The position numbers and the translations under genes are program-made. Positions 61,749 to 62,352 of a stretch of 62,352 bases of DNA are shown one piece after another; position 1 is the stretch's first letter; the number at the start of each line of letters is the position of its first letter. The stretch comes from Syntrophaceae bacterium UBA2210 (GTDB taxonomy: Bacteria > Desulfobacterota > Syntrophia > Syntrophales > UBA2210), in contig DCUQ01000042.1 of the NCBI GenBank assembly GCA_002327865.1, positions 153 to 62,504 on the forward strand, in the 5' to 3' direction. The notes beneath the pieces were generated by a model that made no database searches, was not told the DNA's origin, and worked only from the letters and a program-made list of their open reading frames with translations.

Positions 61749-62352
61749 TTACTGAATACCCAGGAACAGCCGGTACGTTTTATCCGTATTTCCCAAAGCC
61801 TTAGCCAGGGCGATCTTGGCCTCGGCATGTTTCGCCAGGGCATTGATATTGTTGTCATGGGCGCGTGACAGGGAATCCTGTGCCTTCACCACTTCGATAT
61901 TGTTGGCCACACCGTTCTGGAAACGGTCGCCGGCGAATTGCAGTTCCTTCTCGGCAAGTTCGATGCCGATTAAGGCAACTTTCACCTGCTCCTCGGCGGA
62001 CTGCAGGTCCAGCAAAGCTTCTCGGATATCCTGCTCGATTCCCCGTCGCTGGTCTGCAATCTGCTGCTCTACCTGCTTGAGTCTGCTCTCGAGTTGCGGA
62101 CGTTCACCCTTTCTGTCCGTATCGAACAGGCTCATGACCAGATTCGCCTGGATCATCCCCGATCCCTCGATATCGTCGATCACCTTACCGCTTCCACCAT
62201 AGTTGCCGCTGATTATAACTTTCGGAAGATATCGCGAACGGGTGGACCTGATCTGCTCCTCGATCGATTCCCGTTGAGAAAAAAGGGACTGGTAGTCGGG
62301 CCGGTTTTCCAGGGCCGTCCGGACGGCCTGCTCGATACGGGGCGGATCGATT
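61749..62352 (-). CDS. TolC-family outer-membrane channel, C-terminal part
   Basis: The gene runs off the right edge; about 200 residues are seen, with no internal stop. The visible part has the outer-membrane efflux pattern: EQIRSTRSRYLPKVIISGNYG, then a long alpha-helical stretch with ADQRRGIEQDIREALLDLQSAEEQVKVA, and the end ALAKHAEAKIALAKALG. Outer-membrane partner of the exporter; its stop is 32 bases from the adaptor start. Confidence 0.88.
   Translation of the reverse strand, partial: IDPPRIEQAVRTALENRPDYQSLFSQRESIEEQIRSTRSRYLPKVIISGNYGGSGKVIDDIEGSGMIQANLVMSLFDTDRKGERPQLESRLKQVEQQIADQRRGIEQDIREALLDLQSAEEQVKVALIGIELAEKELQFAGDRFQNGVANNIEVVKAQDSLSRAHDNNINALAKHAEAKIALAKALGNTDKTYRLFLGIQ

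Overview
The window looks like a stretch of chromosome from a Gram-negative, anaerobic bacterium. Outer-membrane functions are plain: an Mla-type lipid transport operon, a TolC/HlyD/ABC exporter and several lipoprotein signals. Anaerobic enzymes recur: indolepyruvate:ferredoxin oxidoreductase, radical-SAM proteins and a membrane polyferredoxin. The gene set (split gcvPA/gcvPB, a MlaB-MlaE fusion, an apgM-type gene beside hom, UPF0280, DUF1285) fits a Desulfobacterota/deltaproteobacterial relative best, but this is inference from gene content and not a placement. I saw no rRNA, tRNA, CRISPR array, insertion sequence or prophage.

Layout. 1-3.2 kb: the end of an MBL-fold hydrolase, a STAS protein, a flavodoxin and a fumarate-reductase-like flavoprotein. 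3.3-7.4 kb: a minus-strand glycine cleavage/lipoylation operon, gcvH-gcvPA-gcvPB-lipA. 7.4-9.4 kb: a DtxR/MntR-type regulator, feoA and a methyltransferase on the plus strand, with shared operator-like boxes. 9.5-9.7 kb: a cluster of palindromic repeats. 9.8-12.7 kb: a separate long gcvT with nadB. 12.8-14.7 kb: tsaD and rsmA. 14.7-23.6 kb: M20 peptidase, a paired M16 peptidase system of two lipoproteins, a PAS-GGDEF protein, a methyltransferase, a PPC-domain protein, a glycosyltransferase and a B12-type radical-SAM protein with no ordinary start codon. 23.9-31.6 kb, plus strand: dtd, DUF1285, guaB, dnaE, UPF0280 and a patatin phospholipase. 31.7-48.4 kb, minus strand: peptidase MA, the Mla operon, cbpA, an exported YidD relative with a TPR protein, iorAB, a TPR membrane protein, thioesterase, apgM-hom, recG and a PerM-type permease.

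The most unusual part is 48.7-56.5 kb. A sigma-54 enhancer-binding protein with a degenerate receiver domain is followed by a 350-base regulatory region holding a 16-base direct repeat, an inverted repeat and a good -24/-12 promoter. That promoter faces a small exported protein and then a tight operon: a KamA-family aminomutase that keeps the two lysine-recognising aspartates, two different ATP-grasp ligases of the D-Ala-D-Ala ligase type, and a GNAT acetyltransferase. I read this as a sigma-54-controlled pathway that makes a small beta-lysine-containing, possibly acetylated, peptide or conjugate; the product is unknown. A redox module (TlpA-like lipoprotein, a 46-residue membrane peptide with a CxxC motif, a membrane polyferredoxin) follows it. 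56.5-62.3 kb, minus strand: a two-ATPase, two-permease exporter with HlyD and TolC partners, running off the right edge.
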